Origin: Chloroflexota bacterium
Lineage (GTDB): Bacteria > Chloroflexota > Anaerolineae > Anaerolineales > UBA4823
Direction: 5' to 3'
Assembly: GCA_030636125.1 (NCBI GenBank)
Contig: DAOVXM010000073.1
Location: 1-9,054 of the forward strand
DNA: 9,054 nt
In this document: piece after piece, positions 1-7,405 of the stretch
How the letters are laid out: every line of letters begins with the position of its first letter
Position numbering within the stretch: position 1 is the first letter of the stretch
Notes under the pieces: model-generated
What the model was told of the DNA's origin: nothing
The model's input: only the letters and a program-made list of their open reading frames with translations
Databases searched by the model: none
Position numbers and translations under genes: made by a program

Positions 1-9
1 ATGTTTATA

Positions 10-37
10 AGTGTAGCACAGATGTTCGAATTGTCAA
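10..37 (-). promoter_or_regulatory. Candidate sigma70-type promoter leading out of the left edge
   Basis: Read on the minus strand, an exact -35 box TTGACA (plus 32-37) is followed after 16 bases by TACACT (plus 10-15). TACACT matches TATAAT at four of six positions and is preceded by TGC, an extended -10 element. The -35 box overlaps the TGA stop of the M23 peptidase gene (34-36), and transcription would start within the first few bases of the window. It would serve a minus-strand gene lying outside the window, so its target cannot be seen. Confidence 0.45.
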
Positions 38-1179
38 GGGGATGAGGCTGATGATATTGAAGGTGGAGTGAATTCAGTCCATGGCGAGATGGGCGGATCG
101 GTTTTATAGCCATTTTTTCCGCGGAAAGTGAAGTAAGTGACTAGTCCAGGGTAAATACGGACGTCCCAATTGTATTTTGCACCAGCGTAATCTATAAACA
201 CTTCGTAATCTCCGGCTGGAAGGTCCCCTAATACCATATTCTCGCGATAGTAAGGATCGCTGACCACGGGCCCCTTACCATAAGATTTAACATTCCAATT
301 CTGTCGTGTTTCTTTGGATCTCACAGTTACCAGGTGACTCTCCAATGGATATCCGCCTGTGTTCATGATGCGCGCTACCAGTACACCCCAGCCTTGAGGT
401 GGGGCAAGCCACAGTTCAGGGTTCCGTGAGACGAAAAAATCATTCTTACCTACTCTGATCTCAAAATGCAGGTGCGGTCCAGTTACTTTGCCAGTTTGCC
501 CTACATAACCAAGTAAATCACCGGTCTCAACTAATTGCCCTACCTCGACATTAATGCTTCGCAGATGACCATAAACAGAGTACAGGACTTCACCTTGGAA
601 TCCGAAATCATGCCGGATGGTAATCGCAAGACCGTAAGGATCTGAAGGGTCATCGTTTCCTAGGTAGAGTCCATAACCTGCCCAAACAACTCTTCCAGAT
701 CCTACTGCCAATACATCTGTACCTAAATTGGCGGGAATATCAATGCCTGTGTGAACTACATCTGGCAAGAAGACACCACCATAGCGATAATCTGCTACAG
801 GCCAGTTGATTTCATTAGCCGCAATAGGTGGGGAAAAATAACAGTGGTCGAAGGGTGTGGGCGCCCACGGTGCAGGATATAAGGGGGGTCGCCAGGCCGA
901 GACTGGTGCGGGTCCTGGTGTGGGAAAAGAAAAGCGCAGGGGATCGTGAACTGGGGTTGGGAATTGTTCGATAGAGAGATGGCTGATTTCTGGGGTTTCT
1001 GGAATTGAATTTATGACTGCAGTTGGGGTATCAAATTCTGGAGTAATTTGGGTTATCGTTGGAGTATCGTGAACCGGATTAACTTGATTCCTCTGGGGAA
1101 GCGAAGTCACAGATTTTGATTGGCAGGCAGAAAGGACCAGCAAAACCATGACCAGGACAATGCGTGACGATCTATTCAT
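34..1179 (-). CDS. M23 (LytM-type) metallopeptidase lipoprotein
   Basis: A 381-residue cell-surface peptidase, probably a zinc endopeptidase cutting peptidoglycan cross-bridges or stems. The N-terminus is a lipoprotein signal with lipobox LSAC and acylated Cys19. Residues 20-125 form a Thr/Pro-rich spacer. The M23 domain lies at about 125-250 and keeps all expected residues: zinc ligands His143 and Asp147 (HTGID) and His238, with catalytic His205 (YGH) and His236 (GPHLHFE). It should therefore be active rather than a degenerate LytM regulator. Residues about 265-355 look like a beta-sandwich of the carboxypeptidase-regulatory/prealbumin kind (LPAGDYEVFIDYAGA), which may bind substrate or partners. 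The ATG overlaps the TGA of the upstream propeller gene as ATGA and has no Shine-Dalgarno of its own, so translation is probably coupled. Activity on peptidoglycan is inferred from the family; the substrate is not visible. Confidence 0.9.
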   Translation of the reverse strand: MNRSSRIVLVMVLLVLSACQSKSVTSLPQRNQVNPVHDTPTITQITPEFDTPTAVINSIPETPEISHLSIEQFPTPVHDPLRFSFPTPGPAPVSAWRPPLYPAPWAPTPFDHCYFSPPIAANEINWPVADYRYGGVFLPDVVHTGIDIPANLGTDVLAVGSGRVVWAGYGLYLGNDDPSDPYGLAITIRHDFGFQGEVLYSVYGHLRSINVEVGQLVETGDLLGYVGQTGKVTGPHLHFEIRVGKNDFFVSRNPELWLAPPQGWGVLVARIMNTGGYPLESHLVTVRSKETRQNWNVKSYGKGPVVSDPYYRENMVLGDLPAGDYEVFIDYAGAKYNWDVRIYPGLVTYFTFRGKNGYKTDPPISPWTEFTPPSISSASSP

Positions 1180-3188
1180 CGAACGCTTATTATGTTATTT
1201 AGTGAATATCCTGTCTTAGGTGTATTTATGGCTTCGGGTGGGTAGATCTCCAGCATGGCTGAGTACCAGTCCAATCCATCAATCAAAACGAATTCATTGT
1301 AACGGGCGGATGGAATGGCTGAACGCCATGTAGATAGCGCGGGTAAACGTTGCCACCCGAAGCTAGCTGCCAGTTGAGTGTAATCCAACCAGTATCCTGG
1401 TGGGATAGAACTCACAGGAGCACCACCTTGTTCATAAGTGCGAGGATCACCACTGTATCGGGCATTTAAATCCCAAGGAAGGTTATAAAGTGGCATACCC
1501 TGGCTACCATCTTGAAAACGGGCTCTCAAGTAAACCCGCCAGTAGGTTTCGGAGCCGAAGTCTTCCCGCATAACTACCATCCAGCCAGCATTGCTCACCA
1601 CCGGGTTGAGCGTAAAGGCGCGCCCTGTGTATAACCAATCTTCAAGTTTTCCAGGGGACAGAGGGGATGTTAAGGGGACGTATGCATTTTCTAATGTAGA
1701 TAAATAGTCCCAACCAATTCTGGTGGCGAGTGCCTCACGTAGAGCGATAAAGGATTCGTCTACCAAATCCTGAAGCATAGGGTAAGGGGCTTCGACATCC
1801 AGAATTGGTACAACTAGACGCCGTCCTCCTGGCGTCCCGTCACTGTTTTCCAGGGCTACTTGCCAGCTAGGGGTTGGATTGGCTTCAGCTATTTGAGTTA
1901 GTGATGCGGGTAATGGATCCGGTAAGTTGAAATTACTCCAGGTCAAACCAGCTAGTGAACCTATCAATGGGATGGGTGGTAGCGCCAATCCATCAGAGTC
2001 TATGCTGTATCCGGTTAAGTAGGTACGGTTTGGTGTTAGCAGGGAAGTGAATAGAGTACCACCATCAGGACTCCATACCGGATGATTGCCGGTTCCGGCT
2101 ATGCGGGGCTGAGCTAGATCCTCAGCAATATTATAAATGTAGATATCCTGATAACCCTTGGCTGTTGAAGCCCATGCCAATGAGTTACCATCTGGCGACC
2201 AAGCCGGATAAGTATCGGATGTGCCTGAATTCTGGCTGACATTTATAAAGCGATCATCAATTACGTCCAGGTCAGCCAACCAGATATCACTATCACCGCT
2301 ACGTGTAGAAACAAAAACAATATTTCGCCCGGTGGGAGACCAAGCTGGAGCATAATCGATTCCTGGATGATTTGTCAAACGGATAGATTCTCCGGTCTCA
2401 GGATTGTCTTTGTCTACCTGGCGGATAAAGATATCCAGATTATTAGCGGCACCAGTGCTATTGAGATCGGAAGTCTCACCTGAGTTTGGAGTTGTATAAC
2501 TTTCATAAACCAACCAATTACTGTCAGGTGACCATGAAGGAGCCCCATCGTGTTCCGGTGTGTCTGTGACTTGGATAGTTGCGCCAGTAGTGAGATTCAA
2601 TACATATATGTCCCAATACCCATTTCTATTTGAAGCGAATGCCAGCTGTGTCCCACTCGGACTGATTGACGGATTGATATCATCCCAGTTACCAAAGGTC
2701 AGGCGAGTAAATGGTAATGTTTGGGGATGGTAGGCAAATAAGTGCTTGTATCCACCTTCATCAATTGACAAGAATAATGTGCCAAATTCGTGTGATACAG
2801 CTTCTTGAAGTGTGGAAGTTTGTGTAAGTGTCACCTGGATTGTTTGAGTTGGCGTTGGTGTAATGTTTAATCCTAGAGAAGAGAGGCTATCTAGAGAGTT
2901 CGTTGATGAAGTTGGAATGCCTGAACTATTTTGGCTGGCTATTTCCTCTTGTGTTTGGTAGGTTTGTTTTGTGTATTGGGCATATGGTTCGTAATTAGGA
3001 TTCGGGGTGGGTTCGTTGTCCGTTGAGGCTGCTATCTGAGGGCTCTGTCCCATACCTCGTCCATTGATCAACATGCCGGTCAATAGTAGCATAACGATCA
3101 CCAGTAACAATAAAAGAATGCGACGGATTTGGTGGTTACGCCGTATCGGTGAATACTGTAGGTGGGTGTCGTTAGGGGATTTCCACAT
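1176..3188 (-). CDS. Membrane-anchored PD40 (TolB-like) beta-propeller protein with unassigned C-terminal domain
   Basis: A 670-residue protein with a basic N-terminus (RRNHQIRR) and one hydrophobic segment at about 23-41, most likely a signal anchor leaving the rest outside the membrane. A Thr/Ser/Pro-rich linker covers about 50-130. Five PD40/TolB-type blades follow at about 171-202, 214-257, 278-307, 325-354 and 369-382, each with a core like PAWSPDG followed by FVSTRSGDSDIW or similar. Such propellers usually bind proteins or ligands; no catalytic function is evident here. Residues about 430-655 form a separate domain rich in Trp and Tyr that I do not recognise. The gene is first of a two-gene unit with the M23 lipoprotein (ATGA overlap), suggesting a shared envelope role. 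No Shine-Dalgarno sits close to the ATG, and no other in-frame start lies between it and the predicted transcription start. The propeller call is firm; the biological role is open. Confidence 0.85.
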   Translation of the reverse strand: MWKSPNDTHLQYSPIRRNHQIRRILLLLLVIVMLLLTGMLINGRGMGQSPQIAASTDNEPTPNPNYEPYAQYTKQTYQTQEEIASQNSSGIPTSSTNSLDSLSSLGLNITPTPTQTIQVTLTQTSTLQEAVSHEFGTLFLSIDEGGYKHLFAYHPQTLPFTRLTFGNWDDINPSISPSGTQLAFASNRNGYWDIYVLNLTTGATIQVTDTPEHDGAPSWSPDSNWLVYESYTTPNSGETSDLNSTGAANNLDIFIRQVDKDNPETGESIRLTNHPGIDYAPAWSPTGRNIVFVSTRSGDSDIWLADLDVIDDRFINVSQNSGTSDTYPAWSPDGNSLAWASTAKGYQDIYIYNIAEDLAQPRIAGTGNHPVWSPDGGTLFTSLLTPNRTYLTGYSIDSDGLALPPIPLIGSLAGLTWSNFNLPDPLPASLTQIAEANPTPSWQVALENSDGTPGGRRLVVPILDVEAPYPMLQDLVDESFIALREALATRIGWDYLSTLENAYVPLTSPLSPGKLEDWLYTGRAFTLNPVVSNAGWMVVMREDFGSETYWRVYLRARFQDGSQGMPLYNLPWDLNARYSGDPRTYEQGGAPVSSIPPGYWLDYTQLAASFGWQRLPALSTWRSAIPSARYNEFVLIDGLDWYSAMLEIYPPEAINTPKTGYSLNNIISVR

Positions 3189-3197
3189 AGATGACTG

Positions 3198-3225
3198 AAG
3201 CTGGAGGAGATTGTTCCTCGAGCTT
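3198..3225. promoter_or_regulatory. Imperfect dyad at the predicted transcription start of the propeller gene
   Basis: Arms of 11 bases, AAGCTGGAGGA (3198-3208) and TCCTCGAGCTT (3215-3225), are inverted repeats with a single mismatch and a six-base spacer. The promoter just upstream predicts transcription starting near 3224, so the dyad sits at about +1 to +27. It could be a repressor operator in DNA or a hairpin at the 5' end of the mRNA. No T-run follows it in the minus direction, which argues against an intrinsic terminator for the ABC genes. Confidence 0.5.
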
Positions 3226-3230
3226 GAATC

Positions 3231-3259
3231 ATTCTAGCATGTGCAAAAGGGGGCGTCAA
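3231..3259 (-). promoter_or_regulatory. Sigma70-type promoter of the propeller-M23 unit
   Basis: On the minus strand the -35 box TTGACG (plus 3254-3259) and the -10 box TAGAAT (plus 3231-3236) each match consensus at five of six positions and are exactly 17 bases apart. The -10 is preceded by TGC, an extended -10 element. Predicted transcription start is near 3224, giving a leader of about 36 bases before the ATG at 3188. It lies in the gap after the second ABC gene, so the propeller and M23 genes can be expressed independently of the exporter. Confidence 0.65.
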
Positions 3260-3279
3260 TTATGCAAGTGTTAATTAGA

Positions 3280-3297
3280 GCATACAATGTTGTAAGC
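3280..3297. repeat. Short inverted repeat between the exporter and the propeller promoter
   Basis: The 18-base sequence GCATACAATGTTGTAAGC reads as arms GC-A-TACAA and TTGTA-A-GC around a two-base centre, with one A/A mismatch in each half-pair. It begins four bases beyond the ABC stop codon and lies about 20 bases upstream of the -35 box. It could be a protein-binding site or part of the ABC 3' end. It has no T-run, so it is not a convincing intrinsic terminator, and a chance occurrence is possible. Confidence 0.25.
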
Positions 3298-3301
3298 CCA
3301 A

Positions 3302-5098
3302 TTAATCTTCGAACCCAAGGCTGTACAAGTTGTAGTAATAGCCGCGCTGAGCGATTAAATCCACGTGGTTACCTTGCTCCACATTCTGTCCTTTGTGGAT
3401 AACTACGATATGATCAGCATTGACCACAGTGGATAAACGATGAGCGATAACAAAGGCTGTTCTTCCCTGTAAAAGACGTGCCAGGGCATTTTGGATGATG
3501 AGCTCGGTTTGGGTATCTACACTGGAGGTGGCTTCGTCTAGGATAAGGATATGAGGACCAGCTAGCATGGCGCGGGTGAAAGAGATCAACTGCCGCTGTC
3601 CTACGGATAACATTACGCCTCCTTCCTCGACCGGAGTGTCATAGCCAAGACGCAACTGGTTGATGAACTCATGGGCTCCTACAGCTTTCGCGGCCGATTT
3701 TATTTCCTGGTCGGAAGCATTTAAGCGACCAAACTGAATGTTTTCTCTAACTGTTCCGCTGAATAGAAAGGGATCCTGTAACACTATGCCCATTTGCTGT
3801 CTTAGGCTATTTTGTTTCACGTCACGCAGGTCGTAACCATCAATCAGAATGCGTCCATGTGTGGGATCATGGAAGCGACTGAGAAGCTTCACTAAAGTCG
3901 ATTTACCGGCACCAGTTTCTCCTACCAGGGCAACAGTCTCTCCAGGCTTTACATGAAGATTGATGTTCTCCAATACGAGTTTTGGGTCATTGCTATAGTG
4001 AAATGATACTTGCTCGAAGAGCACTTCCCCAAGTATTGGAGGAATATCAATGGCTTCGGGAGCATCTTGTACCTCGATAGGCGTGTCCATCAGAGCAAAG
4101 ATGCGCTCTCCCCCCGCCATTACTGATTGAAAAGTATCAAAACGACGGCTCAGGTCACGAATCGGATCAAAAAAACGCTGGATATATAGGACAAAGGCCA
4201 CTAAAACCCCGGGTGTAATGGCTTGAGCACCTCCCAGATTCTCTCCCAATACGGCTACACCTCCCAACCAGATCACTAGAGCCATAGCGATACCCGCCAA
4301 TAATTCCATCACTGCGGGGAAAGCAGCTCCAACGCGTGCTGCCGTTAGATTTGTATTTAGATTATTGCGATTGACTTCATCCCTGTAATAAGCGTAATTG
4401 ATCTCTTCTCTTGAGAAGGCTTGTACAACCCGTACGCCGTTGATATTTTCCGCCAGAATAGAGTTCACCCAACTGATTGCTGAGCGAACCCGTCGGTAGT
4501 TCTCACGGGCTCGCCGGCGAAATATTATCGTCGCAACGATCATGAATGGAAGCACGGTGAAGGTGAGCAAAGTAAGGCGAACATTCATCGCTAACATCAC
4601 AACTAGGATAAAGGCCAGTGTAAACAAATCGCGAGCGGTCGCTAACACTGCCCAGGTGATGAATTCTCGTACCACACCTACATCGTTGATGACTCGAGTG
4701 ATGACTCTTCCTACACTATAATGGCTGTAAAAACTGAGAGAAAGGTTTTGAAGGTGCTTGAATAAGTTTGCTCGCATATCAAAAATTATGGATGTTCCGG
4801 CGCGGGCCATCAGGTTGATACGAGTGTAAGTAACTAACCATTGAATTACTGCAACTAATAGATACAGGATCAATGTTTGGCGAAGAATCGTAAGTGATCC
4901 TGCTTCCAAACCGGAGTCAATCGTTACTTTTATCAAGTATGGCCCAGCAACTGAAGCTGCAGAACCGATGAGCATTAGAACCAGTGAAATGAGAATCTGC
5001 CAACGATATGGATGAGTGAACCCCACCAGCCGACGGACAACTTGGGGATCATAGCTTTTTGTCAGGACCTCTTCGGGGATTGTGGATACTTGGGCCAT
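3302..5098 (-). CDS. ABC exporter half-transporter, catalytic-site subunit (TM288/BmrD-like)
   Basis: A membrane-ATPase fusion of 598 residues from the chosen ATG. The N-terminal half carries six predicted membrane segments of the type I exporter fold; the C-terminal half is the nucleotide-binding domain. Counting from this ATG: Walker A GETGAGKST 393-401, Q-loop Gln441, signature LSVGQ 497-501 (deviating from LSGGQ), Walker B ILILDE with catalytic Glu522, and switch His553. The element before the signature reads TPVEEGG, unlike the canonical TxVGERG of its partner. Canonical Glu with an altered signature is the pattern of the TM288/BmrD-like half of heterodimeric exporters. The gene follows the other half after 97 bases. 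A TTG at 5173 would add 25 residues and cut the gap to 22 bases, with GGGAG 12 bases upstream. I prefer the ATG because AGGG lies five bases before it and the extension is Cys-rich and atypical. Substrate unknown. Confidence 0.88.
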   Translation of the reverse strand: MAQVSTIPEEVLTKSYDPQVVRRLVGFTHPYRWQILISLVLMLIGSAASVAGPYLIKVTIDSGLEAGSLTILRQTLILYLLVAVIQWLVTYTRINLMARAGTSIIFDMRANLFKHLQNLSLSFYSHYSVGRVITRVINDVGVVREFITWAVLATARDLFTLAFILVVMLAMNVRLTLLTFTVLPFMIVATIIFRRRARENYRRVRSAISWVNSILAENINGVRVVQAFSREEINYAYYRDEVNRNNLNTNLTAARVGAAFPAVMELLAGIAMALVIWLGGVAVLGENLGGAQAITPGVLVAFVLYIQRFFDPIRDLSRRFDTFQSVMAGGERIFALMDTPIEVQDAPEAIDIPPILGEVLFEQVSFHYSNDPKLVLENINLHVKPGETVALVGETGAGKSTLVKLLSRFHDPTHGRILIDGYDLRDVKQNSLRQQMGIVLQDPFLFSGTVRENIQFGRLNASDQEIKSAAKAVGAHEFINQLRLGYDTPVEEGGVMLSVGQRQLISFTRAMLAGPHILILDEATSSVDTQTELIIQNALARLLQGRTAFVIAHRLSTVVNADHIVVIHKGQNVEQGNHVDLIAQRGYYYNLYSLGFED

Positions 5099-5195
5099 AA
5101 TTACCCTAACTTTCCAGTCTGTCTTGGTTATCTTGAAATGGGAAATGAGGTTCTGGCAACACTGCTGTTTCAATTCTTTCTAAATCTCCCACGAA

Positions 5196-6926
5196 CTACT
5201 CCTGATCTTTTAGTTGCAGGTTATATATTTCATTATATAGACCATTCGAAGCAAGTAATTGGTGATGAGTGCCCCGTTCAACGATGTGCCCATGATCCAT
5301 TACCAATATCACATCGGCGCGTCGAACGGTGGATAAACGGTGTGCAATGACAAAAGTAGTACGCCCTTCCATCAGGTTTTCCAGTGCTTGTTGGATAAGG
5401 CGCTCAGTTTGCATATCTACGCTAGAAGTCGAATCGTCCAGAATCAGGATACGTGGATTCATTAGCAATGCGCGTGCGATAGCAATTCGTTGACGTTGCC
5501 CACCAGAAAGTGTTACCCCGCGTTCGCCCACGATTGTATCGTATCCATTTGGGAAATCTAAGATGAAATCATGTGCCTGTGCTGCCCTTGCTGCTGAGAT
5601 GATCTGTGTTTCTTCGGCATCCGGTATTCCGTAGGCGATGTTTTCCCGGATGGTTGTTGAGAAGAGCAAAGATGTCTGTAGTACTATTCCGATTTGCTTA
5701 CGGAGTGAGACTAGATCTACTCTGCGAACATCATTGCCATCGATCTTTACTGCTCCTTCGGTAACTTCATAGAATCGTGGAATTAGATTAACCAGGGAGG
5801 TCTTGCCTGAGCCAGTAGCACCAATTAGGGCGACGATTTGGTTTGGCTCAATACTCAGTTGGATATTCTTGAGAGCATGAGATTTTTCACCTCTATACTT
5901 GAAACATACATCCTGGAAAGTCACTTGACCAGCGAGAGATGGTAGGTATAAGGCGTTAGAGGGGGATTGAATTTCTGGATCCATGTCGAGGATTTCATAT
6001 GTTCGTTGCACTCCTGCTATAGCTTCTCCAGCCAGGTTGACCAGCCAAGTAAGCTGGCGAGCAGGTAATGCTAATAAGAGCAGATAACTGTTGAAAGCCA
6101 CAACTTCACCGATAGTCATATCCCCATTCAATACCATAATTCCGCCAAACCATAAGACCAGGATCGTGCTCAGAGTTACCAAAAAATGCGTGGTCGGCAT
6201 GATCTTGGACCATTCACCAATTACTGCAAGGCGAGCGCTGTACAAAGTGCGATTGGCGCTATCGAATCGTTCGACTTCATAAGGTTCACGTGCAAAAGCG
6301 CGCACTACCTGAACCCCAGTTATGTTTTCTTGTATGCGAGATGAAAGTTCGCCTAACATTTGATTCACTTGAAGGAAGTACCCCCCAATTTTACTCCCCA
6401 GGTTTGTTGTCATAATCACTAGCGGTATCAATGGCAACAGAGAAATCCCTGCTAAGCGAGCATTTGCGGTAAATAAGAATATGACAATACTTATAAAAAG
6501 CAATATCAGGTGGATTAATTCCACGACACCGAAACCAGTGAACCTTTCAATAGAACGGACATCCTCAATACAACGACTGATTAATTGTCCTGTTTGCGCA
6601 TGGTCGTGATAAGTAAATGATAAATGTTGGATGTTATCATATAGTTGGTTACGCAAGTCGTAGCCGATATGGGCTGCGATCCACTCACTAAGGTAACGTT
6701 GAAGGAAAATTAAAATCGCAGTGATGAGGCCGATACCCAATATGAGCAATGCAGACTTGAACAGGAATTGCACATCCCCGTTAGATAAACCAATATCTAT
6801 TACCTGTTTGAGAATCATTGGGAAAAAGAGTTGGGCTGCAGTGATCCCCAACAATGAGACCAGTGCAAATAAAATTTGTAGGCTGTATTTACCCAGGAAA
6901 GGGTGCAAACGCCATAATTGTTTCAT
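5196..6926 (-). CDS. ABC exporter half-transporter, degenerate-site subunit (TM287/BmrC-like)
   Basis: A 576-residue fusion of a six-helix exporter membrane domain (about 15-300) and a nucleotide-binding domain (about 333-570). Visible motifs: A-loop Tyr344, Walker A GATGSGKTS 369-377, Q-loop Gln417, TIVGERG 464-470, canonical signature LSGGQ 473-477, Walker B ILILDD 493-498, and switch His529. The catalytic position holds Asp498 instead of Glu, the mark of the degenerate ATP site in heterodimeric exporters. Its intact signature would complete the active site of the neighbouring subunit, so the two proteins almost certainly work as one transporter in the cytoplasmic membrane. Known relatives export drugs, lipids or peptides; the substrate here cannot be told. 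The ATG lies 27 bases after the stop of the small upstream gene, in the same operon. No Shine-Dalgarno is visible, and no alternative ATG, GTG or TTG in frame lies between that stop and this ATG. Confidence 0.9.
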   Translation of the reverse strand: MKQLWRLHPFLGKYSLQILFALVSLLGITAAQLFFPMILKQVIDIGLSNGDVQFLFKSALLILGIGLITAILIFLQRYLSEWIAAHIGYDLRNQLYDNIQHLSFTYHDHAQTGQLISRCIEDVRSIERFTGFGVVELIHLILLFISIVIFLFTANARLAGISLLPLIPLVIMTTNLGSKIGGYFLQVNQMLGELSSRIQENITGVQVVRAFAREPYEVERFDSANRTLYSARLAVIGEWSKIMPTTHFLVTLSTILVLWFGGIMVLNGDMTIGEVVAFNSYLLLLALPARQLTWLVNLAGEAIAGVQRTYEILDMDPEIQSPSNALYLPSLAGQVTFQDVCFKYRGEKSHALKNIQLSIEPNQIVALIGATGSGKTSLVNLIPRFYEVTEGAVKIDGNDVRRVDLVSLRKQIGIVLQTSLLFSTTIRENIAYGIPDAEETQIISAARAAQAHDFILDFPNGYDTIVGERGVTLSGGQRQRIAIARALLMNPRILILDDSTSSVDMQTERLIQQALENLMEGRTTFVIAHRLSTVRRADVILVMDHGHIVERGTHHQLLASNGLYNEIYNLQLKDQE

Positions 6927-6953
6927 AATTGGTGGATAACCAGGGAATACGAA

Positions 6954-7343
6954 TTAGATTTGAAACTTTGTCTCTGCTTGATCGACAACCATACGTTTCT
7001 GTTTAGTGAGATCTACTTCTATCTCTTCGCCTGTGCTTATCGGTTCCTCTAAATAGTAGATAATGGCAGAGACAGTGAAATCACCGTGAGTATCTACGCC
7101 ACGCAGGTGCAGAGTGATTTCCATCTTGGCTTCAATGCTCTCAATGATACTAACACTGGCGACTTGGCTACCTTGAGCGTCTCTAAGACTGATTTCGCTA
7201 TTAGGTCGTTTCAGGAAAGGTGTGATTTCAAGGTAGACTTTGACACGCCGGTTATCTGGCCAAGGTTCGGCGCGCAATTCAACAATCTTCACATCATCGG
7301 GTGGAAGGGGGATAGCACCAGGGTCTTGAAAGAAAATATCCAT
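6954..7343 (-). CDS. Small protein of unknown function, first gene of the ABC exporter operon
   Basis: I do not recognise a named family. The 129-residue product has no signal peptide or membrane segment, so it is probably cytoplasmic. It starts MDIFFQDPGAIPLPPDD and then alternates short hydrophobic and charged stretches (VKVYLEITPF, ASVSIIES, MEITLHLRG, FTVSAIIYYLEE), a pattern typical of an all-beta sandwich. It ends with a polar tail. A GAGGA ribosome binding site (plus 7353-7357) lies nine bases before the ATG, and a TATAAT box sits further upstream. The stop is 27 bases before the first ABC gene on the same strand, so co-transcription is likely. A role as accessory factor or regulator of the exporter is possible from position alone. 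Coding character is supported by the good start signals, full use of the space between promoter and ABC gene, and protein-like composition. Confidence 0.75.
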   Translation of the reverse strand: MDIFFQDPGAIPLPPDDVKIVELRAEPWPDNRRVKVYLEITPFLKRPNSEISLRDAQGSQVASVSIIESIEAKMEITLHLRGVDTHGDFTVSAIIYYLEEPISTGEEIEVDLTKQKRMVVDQAETKFQI

Positions 7344-7376
7344 AAATTTATATCCTCAGCAAAAGTAGTTGGAGGC

Positions 7377-7382
7377 ATTATA
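7377..7382 (-). promoter_or_regulatory. Candidate -10 box of the small-protein/ABC exporter operon
   Basis: On the minus strand the sequence is an exact TATAAT, 33 bases upstream of the ATG at 7343. Predicted transcription start is near 7370, leaving a leader of about 27 bases that contains the GAGGA ribosome binding site. No good -35 box lies at 16-18 bases; that position falls beside the T-run of the degV terminator. The assignment rests on the -10 box and on the need for a promoter after that terminator. Confidence 0.45.
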
Positions 7383-7405
7383 ACTTACCCAAAAATAATG
7401 GGATG

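Noticed and set aside
5012..5350. Plus-strand open frame of 112 codons across the junction of the two ABC genes
   Set aside because: It is antisense to conserved ABC sequence at both ends, including the motifs near the C-terminus of the first gene, and has no ribosome binding site or protein-like character.
3302..6926. Tandem ABC genes as a recent duplication or two independent homodimeric exporters
   Set aside because: The membrane domains and motifs are strongly diverged, and the defects in Walker B and signature are complementary, which fits an old heterodimer pair.
6924..6956. The small protein and the first ABC gene are in the same frame, separated by one TAA and nine sense codons, suggesting a readthrough fusion
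   Set aside because: TAA is the least leaky stop, there is no readthrough context or recoding structure, and the ABC protein begins at a normal place for its family.
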